64,000 nt of DNA from Haliclystus octoradiatus. Lineage: Eukaryota; Cnidaria; Staurozoa; Stauromedusae; Haliclystidae. Shown here piece by piece: positions 1-12,439 of the stretch (position 1 is the first letter of the stretch; each line of letters opens with the position of its first letter). The stretch covers positions 20,067,032 through 20,131,031 of the forward strand of contig OU744448.1 in assembly GCA_916610825.1 (NCBI GenBank), written 5' to 3'. The position numbers were made by a program, and so were the translations under genes. The notes under the pieces are model-generated. The model saw only the letters and a program-made list of their open reading frames with translations, was not told where the DNA came from and did not search any database.

Positions 1-3
1 AAA

Positions 4-9
4 TTTATT
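4..9 (-). terminator. Distal polyadenylation signal AATAAA (unit 1)
   Basis: A second minus-strand AATAAA about 155 nt past the stop, followed in complete units by a GT-rich stretch (TGTGAATGCTGTGTTCAG) about 60 nt further on. That makes it a plausible main 3' end. It recurs at the start of every unit. Confidence 0.5.
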
Positions 10-119
10 TGAATCAAATCTTCACATATATACAGCATTGGAAGTTTCCATCATCTCTTTACAAAAACTGTAACCACTTCACTGTCTCTCACCCTCACTC
101 CTCCAATTATCAGCCCCTC

Positions 120-125
120 TTTATT
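120..125 (-). terminator. Proximal polyadenylation signal AATAAA (unit 1)
   Basis: AATAAA on the minus strand, 40 nt past the stop codon of the unit 1 gene. The same site recurs in all units at the same offset. Confidence 0.45.
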
Positions 126-165
126 CTTCGCACAACACACCTCCATTCGTATCCAAGAAATCATC

Positions 166-912
166 TCAGTTAATGGATTTGTTCTTCCTAACTTCCCTTC
201 TCATTTTCTTGTCAAGTTCTTCAAAAATTCTATATCTCTTCTTTTCTGTCTTCTTTACTTTCTTTTCTCTTTTCTCAATAATCTTTATTGCAGCCTTTGA
301 TAAACCAACTGCATGATATGCTGTTGAGATTTTATCTCTTGGCACAACGTTAACATAGTTTGTAAATCGTTTGGTGACTTCATCTCGCTTTAATTGTGTA
401 CATCTAGACGCTTCAAAACTGCCAGGGATGACGATTGGTTTGTCAGTCAGCCGTTGTCCTACAACAGATGTAATTAAGGATATTAATTATTGTGATCTTC
501 GAAAGTGAGAGTTGCTATCGACCATTAATTTCGGCTGCTTACCTTTCAAATTTCTCAAACTGTTGGTATTTCCCAAGTTGATTTTTTTTCTAATGATGGG
601 AGGCTGCTCTCCAATGGATCTCTCTATACCAAGAAGGCTATCGAATGCCTTCACAGGATCATAATCATTATTACCAATTTTTCCATTCATTTGACGTAGA
701 CGAGCTTTTGTTGCTGGTGATTGAAATGACTCTGATTTTCTCAGACGGGCTTCTCTCTCTTCGATGCATTTCAAACGTTGTTGCTTTTTCTTGTTATTTC
801 TTTCCTCTATATACTTTCTTCCCTGATCGATGCTCAATATAGTGACCTCCAAAGGAATTGGATAGCTCAACGGCTTCTTTTGAATTGATTTATCATTCAT
901 TTTATTAATCAT
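166..912 (-). CDS. Unit 1: two-exon array gene, open; basic charged-helix protein, 220 aa, family unknown
   Basis: Exon 1 is 543..912 and exon 2 is 166..458; the 84-bp intron has a GTAAGC donor and a TTGTAG acceptor. The exons join in phase (AAA G|GA CAA), giving ...NSLRNLK-GQRLTDKPIV... I do not recognise the family. Residues about 28-60 (GRKYIEERNNKKKQQRLK and on) form a highly charged helix, possibly coiled coil. The last third (KAAIKIIEKREKKVKKTEKK, then KKMRREVRKNKSIN) is a second, very lysine/arginine-rich helix with nuclear-localisation-like runs. No signal peptide or membrane segment is seen, so a nuclear or nucleic-acid-binding protein is likely, by inference only. The start is the first of two near-adjacent Met codons (MINKM). 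This copy has 3 extra bases in exon 1 (SIDQGRKY instead of SIEGRKY). Splicing is inferred from sites and phase, not from transcripts. Confidence 0.75.
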
Positions 913-1180
913 TAATTTCAGTAAAGTAATATCGATGACTTTACTCGAAAGCGAAATCGATAAAACTAAGAGTGATCGATTGATTGTGACGTCACTAATA
1001 GGATCAAGGAAGTTTGCTCGATGGAGAATGGGGGCGAGAGATAAATCAAAAGTCTGTCGTTAAGGCGTTGCTATCATTCACTGATGCACGATAACATGTT
1101 GTCTTCTTTTTAAATTGATACAAACTTGTTTTTTTCGAGAATTATTTGCATCGCTGTAATGAACTGCAACAATCCCGTTA
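913..1180 (-). promoter_or_regulatory. Conserved promoter-like block of the array gene (representative: unit 1)
   Basis: Directly upstream of the ATG are three ATCGAT cores (931-936, 956-961, 975-980) and a perfect palindrome GTGACGTCAC (986-995) containing a full CRE, TGACGTCA, at 987-994. A POU/octamer motif ATTTGCAT lies at 1144-1151. The CRE begins exactly 75 bp past the ATG in every unit: 987, 3030, 5074, 7121, 9167, 11211, 13256, 15300, 17345, 19387, 21431, 23474, 25516, 27560, 29603, 31646, 33690, 35735, 37777, 39822, 41864, 43909, 45951, 47996, 50038, 52083, 54124, 61204, 63247. CRE sites bind CREB/CREM/ATF factors, and ATCGAT is the core of the DREF site in insects. No clear TATA box is seen. 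Promoter function is inference. Confidence 0.55.
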
Positions 1181-1182
1181 TA

Positions 1183-2046
1183 TATTTTCTGTCATTTGTT
1201 TGAATCAGAATTCACATCAAATAAACTGCCATACAATGACCTAAAATACATAGGGTTGTGTATAACTTATGGATAGGTTTGTCCTATATTAACCCACTTT
1301 CAGCTAGGCATATCAAATGACCAATAAAAAAGTTTAATGCTGGTTGTGATTAACCAGTCAGTCGAAATGATTGGAAATATAGGAACCCTTGGCATAGTTA
1401 TTAATTCATGCAGAAGTTATTACGACATCAAAATGCAGATTCCATGTGTAGCAAATTGAACCTTCATAATCCTGTCATGGGCAATGCTGGGTAATGTGAT
1501 CACTGTAGCTCTAAAACCGAGTAATTTTTTCAAGAACTGCTTCTTAGACGAAATTCATGCAATTACATCGACGGCAAGATTGATAATAAAAATATTTATT
1601 ATTTTAAAAGGATTTTCAAGTTTGTTTATCTTTTAAATTTTCAAATAATTTGTCGTTTAGATGCACCATTTCGATGAAGTTGATATGCAACTACCATCAG
1701 ATCGAGCAATATTTACGAGAGGAAAATGTTTAGACGAATGCACCTTGCACATTAATTAAATGCTCTTAATGAATATGGATCAAGGTACCTATTCAATTTG
1801 GATAATGATTGGAAAAAGTAGCTCCTAAATAACGGCAATCATTCACGGAAATGTAATTTTCCTAAAACTGTCAACCCCCGTCGAATTATTTAAGGAATAT
1901 ACCAATCCGAGGCTTGATTAAATCATATGCGAACATGTTTAATCAATATTTTAATAGCATGTTTAATATTGGCATACCTCCACATACTGAACACAGCATT
2001 CACATGCGAGCAGGAATATTATAAACACAATTATTATTTCATCACT
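1183..2046. other. AT-rich spacer between array genes (representative: unit 1)
   Basis: About 0.86 kb with no long open frame on either strand. It contains small inverted repeats (ATAGGTTTGTCCTAT; CTGGTTGTGATTAACCAG, which is disrupted in some units) and a Sm-like tract followed by a small hairpin near 1522-1546 (+ strand). A 63-codon plus-strand frame here is open only in units 3, 4 and 27, so it is not a supported gene. Three sequence types of this spacer alternate along the array. Confidence 0.7.
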
Positions 2047-2211
2047 AAATTTATTTGAATCAAATCTTCACATATATACAGTATTGGAAATTTCCATCAT
2101 CTCTTTACAAAACCTGTAACCACTTCACTGTCTCTCACCCTCACTCCTCCAATTATCACCCCCTCTTTATTCTTCGCACAACACACCTCCATTCGTATCC
2201 AAGAAATCATC

Positions 2212-2955
2212 TCAGTTAATGGATTTGTTCTTCCTAACTTCCCTTCTCATTTTCTTGTCAAGTTCTTTAAAAATTCTATATCTCTTCTTTTTTGTCTTCT
2301 TTACTTTCTTTTCTCTTTTCTCAATAATCTTTATTGCAGCCTTTGATAAACCAACTGCATGATATGCTGTTGAGATTTTATCTCTTGGCACAACGTTAAC
2401 ATAGTTTGTAAATCGTTTGGTGACTTCATCTCGCTTTAATTGTGTACATCTAGACGCTTCAAAACTGCCAGGAATGACGATTGGTTTGTCAGTCAGCGGT
2501 TGTCCTACAACAGATGTAATTAGGGATATTAATTATTGTGATCTTCGAAAGTGAGAGTTGCTATCGACCATTAATTTCGGCTGCTTACCTTTCAAATTTC
2601 TCAAACTGTTGGTATTTCCCAAGTTGATTTTTTTTCTAATGATGGGAGGCTGCTCTCCAATGGATCTCTCTATACCAAGAAGGCTATCGAATGCCTTCAC
2701 AGGATCATAATCATTATTACCAATTTTTCCATTCAATTGACGTAGACGAGCTTTTGTTGCTGGTGATTATAATGACTCTGATTTTCTCAGACGGGCTTCT
2801 CTCTCTTCGATGCATTTCAAACGTTGTTGCTTTTTCTTGTTATTTCTTTCCTCTATATACTTTCTTCCCTCGATGCTCAATATAGTGACCTCCAAAGGAA
2901 TTGGATAGCTCAACGGCTTCTTTTGAATTGATTTATCATTCATTTTATTAATCAT
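2212..2955 (-). pseudogene. Unit 2: array gene copy with an in-frame stop in exon 1
   Basis: Exon 1 is 2589..2955 and exon 2 is 2212..2504 (unit 2047..4089). The A-tract is A8 and splice sites are kept. A two-base change turns SESFQSPATK into SESL-stop at about codon 63, so only the first charged helix would be made. Exon 2 remains open. Confidence 0.8.
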
Positions 2956-4254
2956 TAATTTCAGTAAAGTAATATCGATGACTTTACTCGAAAGCGAAAT
3001 CGATAAAACTAAGAGTGATCGATTGATTGTGACGTCACTAATAGGATCAAGGAAGTTTGCTCGATGGAGAATGGGGGCGAGAGATAAATCAAAAGTCTGT
3101 CGTTAAGGCGTTGCTATCATTCACTGATGCACGATAACATGTTGTCTTCTTTTTAAATTGATACAAACTTGTTTTTTTCGAGAATTATTTGCATCGCTGT
3201 AATGAACTGCAACAATCCCGTTATATATTTTCTGTCATTTGTTTGAATCAGAATTCACATCAAATAAACTGCCATACAATGACCTAAAATACATAGGGTT
3301 GTGTATAACTTATGGATAGGTTTGTCCTATATTAACCCACTTTCAGCTAGGCATATCAAATGACCAATAAAAAAGTTTAATGCTGGTTGTGATTAACCAG
3401 TCAGTCGAAATGATTGGAAATATAGGAACCCTTGGCATAGTTATTAATTCATGCAGAAGTTATTACGACATCAAAATGCAGATTCCATGTGTAGCAAATT
3501 GAACCTTCATAATCCTGTCATGGGCAATGCTGGGTAATGTGATCACTGTAGCTCTAAAACCGAGTAATTTTTTCAAGAACTGCTTCTTAGACGAAATTCA
3601 TGCAATTACATCGACGGCAAGATTGATAATAAAAATATTTATTATTATAAAAGGATTTTCAAGTTTGTTTATCTTTTAAATTTTCAAATAATTTGTCGTT
3701 TAGATGCACCATTTCGATGAAGTTGATATGCAACTACCATCAGATCGAGCAATATTTACGAGAGGAAAATGTTTAGACGAATGCACCTTGCACATTAATT
3801 AAATGCTCTTAATGAATATGGATCAAGGTACCTATTCAATTTGGATAATGATTGGAAAAAGTAGCTCCTAAATAACGGCAATCATTCACGGAAATGTAAT
3901 TTTCCTAAAACTGTCAACCCCCGTCGAATTATTTAAGGAATATACCAATCCGAGGCTTGATTAAATCATATGCGAACATGTTTAATCAATATTTTAATAG
4001 CATGTTTAATATTGGCATACCTCCACATACTGAACACAGCATTCACATGCGAGCAGGAATATTATAAACACAATTATTATTTCATCACTAAATTTATTTG
4101 AATCAAATCTTCACATATATACAGTATTGGAAATTTCCATCATCTCTTTACAAAACCTGTAACCACTTCACTGTCTCTCACCCTCACTCCTCCAATTATC
4201 ACCCCCTCTTTATTCTTCGCACAACACACCTCCATTCGTATCCAAGAAATCATC

Positions 4255-4999
4255 TCAGTTAATGGATTTGTTCTTCCTAACTTCCCTTCTCATTTTCTTC
4301 TCAAGTTCTTTAAAAATTCTATATCTCTTCTTTTCTGTCTTCTTTACTTTCTTTTCTCTTTTCTTAATAACCTTTATTGCAGCCTTTGATAAACCAACTG
4401 CATGATATGCTGTTTAGTTTTTATGGTTTGGCATAACATTAACATAATTTGTAAATCGTTTGGTGACTTCATCTCGTTTTTAATTGTGTACATCTAGACG
4501 CTTCAACACTGCCAGGGATGACGATTGGTTTGTCAGTCAGCCGTTGTCCTACAACAGATGTAATTTGGGATATTAATTATTGTGATCTTCGAAAGTGAGA
4601 GTTGCTATCGACTATTAATTTTGGCTGCTTACCTTTCAAATTTCTCAAACTGTTGGTATTTCCCAAGTTGATTTTTTTTCTAATGATGAGAGGCTGCTCT
4701 CCGATTGATCTCTCTATACCAAGAAGACTATCGAATGCCTTCACAGGATCATAATCATTATTACCAAGTTTTCCATTCAATTGACGTAGACGAGCTTTTG
4801 TTGCTGGTGATTGAAATGACTCTGATTTTCTCAGACGGGCTTCTCTCTCTTCGATGCATTTCAAACGTTGTTGCTTTTTCTTGTTATTTCTTTCCTCTAT
4901 ATACTTTCTTCCCTTGATGCTCAATATAGTGACCTCAAAAGGAATTGGATAGCTCAACGGCTTCTTTTGAATTGATTTATCATTCATTTTATTAGTCAT
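4255..4999 (-). pseudogene. Unit 3: array gene copy, exon 1 open, exon 2 shifted (divergent allele)
   Basis: Exon 1 is 4633..4999, open with A8. Exon 2 is 4255..4548, 294 instead of 293 nt, because of one extra base in CTCGTTTTTAATTG near 4470. It also carries a stop where other copies read KISTAYH. This is the most divergent allele class and is shared with unit 29 (PNHKN in place of PRDKI; LIIRKK in place of PPIIRKK in this copy). Confidence 0.78.
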
Positions 5000-6301
5000 T
5001 AATTTCAGTAAAGTAATATCGATGACTTTACTCGAAAGCGAAATCGATAAAACTAAGAACGATCGATTGATTGTGACGTCACTAGTAGGATCACGAAAGT
5101 TTGCTCGATGGAGAATGGCGGCGAGAGATAAATCAAAAGTCTGTCGTTAAGGCGTTGCTATCATTCACTGATGCACGATAACATGTTGTCTTCTTTTTAA
5201 ATTGATACAAACTTGTTTTTTTCGAGAATTATTTGCATCGCTGTAATGAACTGCAACAATCCCGTTATATATTTTCTGTCATTTGTTTGAATCAGAATTC
5301 ACATGAAATAAACTGCCATACAATGACCTAAAATACATAGGGTTGTGTATAACTTATGGATAGGTTTGTCCTATATTAACCCACTTTCAGTTAGGCATAT
5401 CAAATGACCAATAAAAAGTTTAATGCTGGTTGTGATTAACCAGTCAGTCGAAATGATTGGAAATATAGGAACCCTTATAGCATATAGTTATTATTTCATG
5501 CAGGAGTTATTACGACATCAAAATGCAGATTCCATGTGCAGCAAATTGAACCTTCATAATCCTGTCATGGGCAATACTGGGCAATGTGATCACGGTAGCT
5601 CAAAAACCGAGTAATTTTTTCCAGAACTGCTTCTTAGACAAAATTCATGCAATTACATCGACGGCAAGATTGATAATAAAATTATTGATTATTTTAAAAG
5701 GATTTTCAAGTTTATTTATCTTTTAATTTTTCAAATAATCTGTCGTTTACATGCACCATTTCGATGAAGTTGATATGTAACTACCATCAGATCGAGCAAT
5801 ATTTACGAGAGGAAAAAGTTTAGACGAATGCACCTTGCACATTAATTAATTGCTCTTAATAAATATTGATCAAGGTACCTATTCAATTTGGATAATGATT
5901 GGAAAAAGTAGCTCCTAAATAATGACAATCATTCACGGAAATGTAATTTTCCTAAAACTGGCAACCCCCGTCGAATTATTTAAGGGATATACCAATCCGA
6001 GGCTTGATTAAATCATATGCGAACATGTTTAATCAATATTTTAATAGCATGTTCAATATTGGCATACCTCCACATACTGAACACAGCATTCACATGCGAG
6101 CAGGAATATTGTAAACACAATTATTATTTCATCACTAAATTTATTTGAATCAAATCTTCACATATATACAGCATTGGAAATTTCCATCATCTCTTTACAA
6201 AAACTGTAACCACTTCACTGTCTCTCACCCTCACTCCTCCAATTATCAGCCCCTCTTTATTCTTCGCACAACACACCTCCATTCGTATCCAAGAAATCAT
6301 C

Positions 6302-7046
6302 TCAGTTAATGGATTTGTTCTTCCTAACTTCCCTTCTCATTTTCTTGTCAAGTTCTTTAAAAATTCTATATCTCTTCTTTTCTGTCTTCTTTACTTTCTT
6401 TTCTCTTTTCTCAATAATCTTTATTGCAGCCTTTGATAAACCAACTGCATGATATGCTGTTGAGATTTTATCTCTTGGCACAACGTTAACATAGTTTGTA
6501 AATCGTTTGGTGACTTCATCTCGCTTTAATTGTGTACATCTAGACGCTTCAAAACTGCCAGGGATGACGATTGGTTTGTCAGTCAGAAGTTGTCCTACAA
6601 CATATGTAATTAGGGATATTAATTATTGTGATCTTCGAAAGTGAGAGTTGCTATCGACCATTAATTTCGGCTGCTTACCTTTCAAATTTCTCAAACTGTT
6701 GGTATTTCCCAAGTTGATTTTTTTTTCTAATGATGGGAGGCTGCTCTCCAATGGATCTCTCTATACCAAGAAGGCTATCGAATGCCTTCACAGGATCATA
6801 ATCATTATTACCAATTTTTCCATTCAATTGACGTAGACGAGATTTTGTTGCTGGTGATTGAAATGACTCTGATTTTCTCAGACGGGCTTCTCTCTCTTCG
6901 ATGCATTTCAAACGTTGTTGCTTTTTCTTGTTATTTCTTTCCTCTATATACTTTCTTCCCTCGATGCTCAATATAGTGACCTCCAAAGGAATTGGATAGC
7001 TCAACGGCTTCTTTTGAATTGATTTATCATTCATTTTATTAATCAT
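6302..7046 (-). pseudogene. Unit 4: array gene copy with A9 frameshift in exon 1
   Basis: Exon 1 is 6679..7046 and exon 2 is 6302..6594. The coding A-tract in RKKINLG is nine As, so the frame turns to KKNQLGKYQQFEKFER before the splice donor. Exon 2 is open by itself. The spacer on its right is close to that of unit 3. Confidence 0.75.
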
Positions 7047-8348
7047 TAATTTCAGTAAAGAAATATCGATGATTTTACTCGAAAGCGAAATCGATAAAAC
7101 GAAGAGTGATCGATTGATTGTGACGTCACTAGTAGGATCAAGAAAGTTTGCTCGATGGAGAATGGGGGCGAGAGATAAATCAAAAGTCTGTCGTTAAGGC
7201 GTTGCTATCATTCACTGATGCACGATAACATGTTGACTTCTTTTTAAATTGATACAAACTTGTTTTTTTCGAGAATTATTTGCATCGCTGTAATGAACTG
7301 CAACAATCCCGTTATATATTTTCTGTCATTTGTTTGAATCAGAATTCAAATCAAATAAACTGCCATACAATGACCTAAAATACATAGGGTTGTGTATAAC
7401 CTATGGTTAGGTTTGTCCTATATTAACCCACTTTCAGTTAGGCATATCAAATGACCAATAAAAAGTTTAATGCTGGTTGTGATTAACCAGTCAGTCGAAA
7501 TGATTGGAAATATAGGAACCCTTATAGCATATAGTTATTATTTCATGCAGGAGTTATTACGACATCAAAATGCAGATTCCATGTGCAGCAAATTGAACAT
7601 TCATAATCCTGTCATGGGCAATACTGGGCAATGTGATCACGGTAGCTCAAAAACCGAGTAATTTTTTCCAGAACTGCTTCTTAGACAAAATTCATGCAAT
7701 TACATCGACGGCAAGATTGATAATAAAATTATTGATTATTTTAAAAGGATTTTCAAGTTTATTTATCTTTTAATTTTTCAAATAATCTGTCGTTTACATG
7801 CACCATTTCGATGAAGTTGATATGTAACTACCATCAGATCGAGCAATATTTACGAGAGGAAAAAGTTTAGACGAATGCACCTTGCACATTAATTAATTGC
7901 TCTTAATAAATATTGATCAAGGTACCTATTCAATTTGGATAATGATTGGAAAAAGTAGCTCCTAAATAATGACAATCATTCACGGAAATGTAATTTTCCT
8001 AAAACTGGCAACCCCCGTCGAATTATTTAAGGGATATACCAATCCGAGGTTTGATTAAATCATATGCAAACATATTTAATCAATATTTTAATAGCATGTT
8101 TAATATTGGCATACCTCCACATACTGAACACAGCATTCACATGCGAGCAGGAATATTGTAAACACAATTATTATTTCATCACTAAATTTATTTGAATCAA
8201 ATCTTCACATATATACAGCATTGGAAGTTTCCATCATCTCTTTACAAAAACTGTAACCACTTCACTGTCTCTCACCCTCACTCCTCCAATTATCAGCCCC
8301 TCTTTATTCTTCGCACAACACACCTCCATTCGTATCCAAGAAATCATC

Positions 8349-9092
8349 TCAGTTAATGGATTTGTTCTTCCTAACTTCCCTTCTCATTTTCTTGTCAAGT
8401 TCTTCAAAAATTCTATATCTCTTCTTTTCTGTCTTCTTTACTTTCTTTTCTCTTTTCTCAATAATCTTTATTGCAGCCTTTGATAAACCAACTGCATGAT
8501 ATGCTGTTGAGATTTTATCTCTTGGCACAACGTTAACATAGTTTGTAAATCGTTTGGTGACTTCATCTCGCTTTAATTGTGTACATCTAGACGCTTCAAA
8601 ACTGCCAGGGATGACGATTGGTTTGTCAGTCAGCCGTTGTCCTACAACAGATGTAATTAAGGATATTAATTATTGTGATCTTCGAAAGTGAGAGTTGCTA
8701 TCGACCATTAATTTCGGCTGCTTACCTTTCAAATTTCTCAAACTGTTGGTATTTCCCAAGTTGATTTTTTTTCTAATGATGGGAGGCTGCTCTCCAATGG
8801 ATCTCTCTATACCAAGAAGGCTATCGAATGCCTTCACAGGATCATAATCATTATTTCCAATTTTTCCATTCATTTGACGTAGACGAGCTTTTGTTGCTGG
8901 TGATTGAAATGACTCTGATTTTCTCAGACGGGCTTCTCTCTCTTCGATGCATTTCAAACGTTGTTGCTTTTTCTTGTTATTTCTTTCCTCTATATACTTT
9001 CTTCCCTCGATGCTCAATATAGTGACCTCCAAAGGAATTGGATAGCTCAACGGCTTCTTTTGAATTGATTTATCATTCATTTTATTAATCAT
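8349..9092 (-). CDS. Unit 5: array gene, open, 219 aa
   Basis: Exon 1 is 8726..9092, the 84-bp intron 8642..8725, and exon 2 is 8349..8641. The frame is open throughout with A8. The N-terminus is MINKMNDKSIQKKPL. The gene is nearly identical to unit 1 without its 3-bp insertion, but the spacer changes to a different type (gatacgcaactaccctcag) at about 9770, so the unit is a mosaic. Confidence 0.75.
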
Positions 9093-10392
9093 TAATTTCA
9101 GTAAAGTAATATCGATGACTTTACTCGAAAGCGAAATCGATAAAACTAAGAGTGATCGATTGATTGTGACGTCACTAATAGGATCAAGGAAGTTTGCTCG
9201 ATGGAGAATGGGGGCGAGAGATAAATCAAAAGTCTGTCGTTAAGGCGTTGCTATCATTCACTGATGCACGATAACATGTTGTCTTCTTTTTAAATTGATA
9301 CAAACTTGTTTTTTTCGAGAATTATTTGCATCGCTGTAATGAACTGCAACAATCCCGTTATATATTTTCTGTCATTTGTTTGAATCAGAATTCACATCAA
9401 ATAAACTGCCATACAATGACCTAAAATACATAGGGTTGTGTATAACTTATGGATAGGTTTGTCCTATATTAACCCACTTTCAGCTAGGCATATCAAATGA
9501 CCAATAAAAAAGTTTAATGCTGGTTGTGATTAACCAGTCAGTCGAAATGATTGGAAATATAGGAACCCTTGGCATAGTTATTAATTCATGCAGAAGTTAT
9601 TACGACATCAAAATGCAGATTCCATGTGTAGCAAATTGAACCTTCATAATCCTGTCATGGGCAATGCTGGGTAATGTGATCACGGTAGCTCTAAAACCGA
9701 GTAATTTTTTCAAGAACTGCTTCTTAGACGAAATTCATGCAATTACATCGACGGCAAGATTGATAATAAAAATATTGATTATTTTAAAAGGATTTTCAAG
9801 TTTATTTATCTTTTAATTTTTCAAATAATTTGTCGTTTACATGCACCATTTCGATGAAGTTGATACGCAACTACCCTCAGATCGAGCAATATTTACGAGA
9901 GGAAAATGTTTAGACGTATGCACCTTGCACATTAATTAAATGCTTTTAATAAATATTGATCAAGGTACCTATTTAATTTGGATAATGATTGGAAAAAGTA
10001 GCTCCTAAATAATGGCAATCATTCACGAGAATGTAATTTTCCTAAAACTGGCAACCCCCGTCGAATTATTTAAGGAATATACCAATCCGAGGCTTGATTA
10101 AATCATATGCGAAAATGTTTAACCAAAATTTTAATAGCATGTTTAATATTGGCATACCTCCACATATTGAACACAGCATTCACATGCGAGCAGGAATTTT
10201 ATAAAACACAATTATTATTTCATCACTAAATTTATTTGAATCAAATCTTCACATATATACAGTATTGGAAATTTCCATCATCTCTTTACAAAAACTGTAA
10301 CCCCTTCACTGTCTCTCACTCTCACTCCTCAAATTATCACCCCCTCTTTATTCTTCGCACAACACACCTCCATTCGTATCCAAGAAATCATC

Positions 10393-11136
10393 TCAATTAA
10401 TGGATTTGTTCTTCCTAACTTCCCTCCTCATTTTCTTCTCAAGTTCTTTAAAAATTCTATATCTCTTCTTTTCTGTCTTCTTCACTTTCTTTTCTCTTTT
10501 CTCAATAATCTTTATGGCAGCCTTTGATAAACCAACTGCATGATATGCTGTTGAGTTTTTATCTCTTGGCACAACGTTAACATAGTTTGTAAATCGTTTG
10601 GTGACTTCATCTCGCTTTAATTGTGTACATCTAGACGCTTCAAAACTGCCAGGGATGACGATTGGTTTGTCAGTCAGCCGTTGTCCTACAACAGATGTAA
10701 TTAAGGATATTAATTATTGTGATCTTCGAAAGTGAGAGTTGCTATCGACCATTAATTTCGGTTGCTTACCTTTCAAATTTCTCAAACTGTTGGTATTTCC
10801 CAAGTTGATTTTTTTTCTAATGATGGGAGGCTGCTCTCCAATGGATCTCTCTATACCAAGAAGGCTATCGAATGCCTTCACAGGATCATAATCATTATTA
10901 CCAATTTTTCCATTCATTTGACGTAGACGAGCTTTTGTTGCTGGTGATTGAAATGACTCTGATTTTCTCAGACGGGCTTCTCTCTCTTCGATGCATTTCA
11001 AACGTTGTTGCTTTTTCTTGTTATTTCTTTCCTCTATATACTTTCTTCCCTCGATGCTCAATATAGTGACCTCCAAAGGAATTGGATAGCTCAATGGCTT
11101 CTTTTCAATTGATTTATCATTCATTTTATTAGTCAT
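10393..11136 (-). CDS. Unit 6: array gene, open, 219 aa (MTNK type)
   Basis: Exon 1 is 10770..11136 and exon 2 is 10393..10685; A8, fully open. It belongs to the MTNKMNDKSIEKKPL class, with a promoter reading CGAACGCG and AAGAACGATCG instead of CGAAAGCG and AAGAGTGATCG. Exon 2 reads KNSTAYH and ends KELEKKMRREV. Units 6-7 and 8-9 are near-copies of each other. Confidence 0.75.
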
Positions 11137-12439
11137 TATTTTCAGTAAAGTAATATCGATGACTTTACTCGAACGCGAAATCGATAAAACTAAGAACGAT
11201 CGATTGATTGTGACGTCACTAGTAGGATCACGAAAGTTTGCTCGATGGAGAATGGGGGCGAGAGATAAATCAAAAGTCTGTCGTTAAGGCGTTGCTATCA
11301 TTCACTGATGCACGATAACATGTTGACTTCTTTTTAAATTGATACAAACTTGTTTTTTTCGAGAATTATTTGCATCGCTGTAATGAACTGCAACAATCCC
11401 GTTATATATTTTCTGTCATTTGTTTGAATCAGAATTCAAATCAAATAAACTGCCATACAATGACCTAAAATACATAGGGTTGTGTTTAACCTATGGATAG
11501 GTTTGTCCTATATTAACCCACTTTCAGTTAGGCATATCAAATGACCAATAAAAAGTTTAATGCTGGTTGTGATTTTACCAGTCAGTCGAAATGATTGGAA
11601 ATATAGGAACCCTTATAGCATATAGTTATTATTTCATGCAGGAGTTATTACGACATCAAAATGCAGATTCCATGTGTAGCAAATTGAACCTTCATAATCC
11701 TGTCATGGGCAATACTGGGCAATGTGATCACGGTAGCTCAAAAACCGAGTAATTTTTTCAAGAACTGCTTCTTAGACGAAATTCATGCAATTACATCGAC
11801 GGCGAGATTGATAATAAAATTATTGATTATTTTAAAAGGATTTTCAAGTTTATTTATCTTTTAATTTTTCAAATAATTTGTCGTTTACATGCACCATTTC
11901 GATGAAGTTGATATGTAACTACCGTCAGATCGAGCAATATTTACGAGAGGAAAAAGTTTAGACGAATGCACCTTGCACATTAATTAATTGCTCTTAATAA
12001 ATATTGATCAAGGTACCTATTCAATTTGGATAATGATTGGAAAAAGTAGCTCCTAAATAATGGCAATCATTCACGGAAATGTAATTTTCCTAAAACTGGC
12101 AACCCCCGTCGAATTATTTAAGGGATATACCAATCCGAGGCTTGATTAAATCATATGCGAACATGTTCAATCAATATTTTAATAGCATGTTTAATATTGG
12201 CATACCTCCACATACTGAACACAGCATTCACATGCGAGCAGGAATATTATAAACACAATTATTATTTCATCACTAAATTTATTTGAATCAAATCTTCACA
12301 TATATACAGCATTGGAAATTTCCATCATCTCTTTACAAAAACTGTAACCCCTTCACTGTCTGTCACTCTCACTCCTCAAATTATCACCCCCTCTTTATTC
12401 TTCGCACAACACACCTCCATTCGTATCCAAGAAATCATC

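Noticed and set aside
645-842. Plus-strand frame of about 64 codons (starts MPSQDHNHYY) inside exon 1, seen in many units
   Set aside because: It is antisense to the better supported exon 1 and follows its substitutions. It is lost or altered in the A7 and other units without any sign of selection.
1320-1332. Plus-strand CCAAT and AATAAA words in the spacer
   Set aside because: No plus-strand gene ends or begins here; expected by chance in AT-rich DNA.
5423-5614. Plus-strand 63-codon frame in the spacer (starts MLVVINQSVE)
   Set aside because: Open only in units 3, 4 and 27; small indels break it in all other units. No recognisable domain or promoter.
9660-9730. U1 snRNA gene, because of TGATCACGGTAGC resembling the U1 stem-loop I
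   Set aside because: No U1 5' end (ATACTTACCT) nearby and the rest of the sequence does not match.
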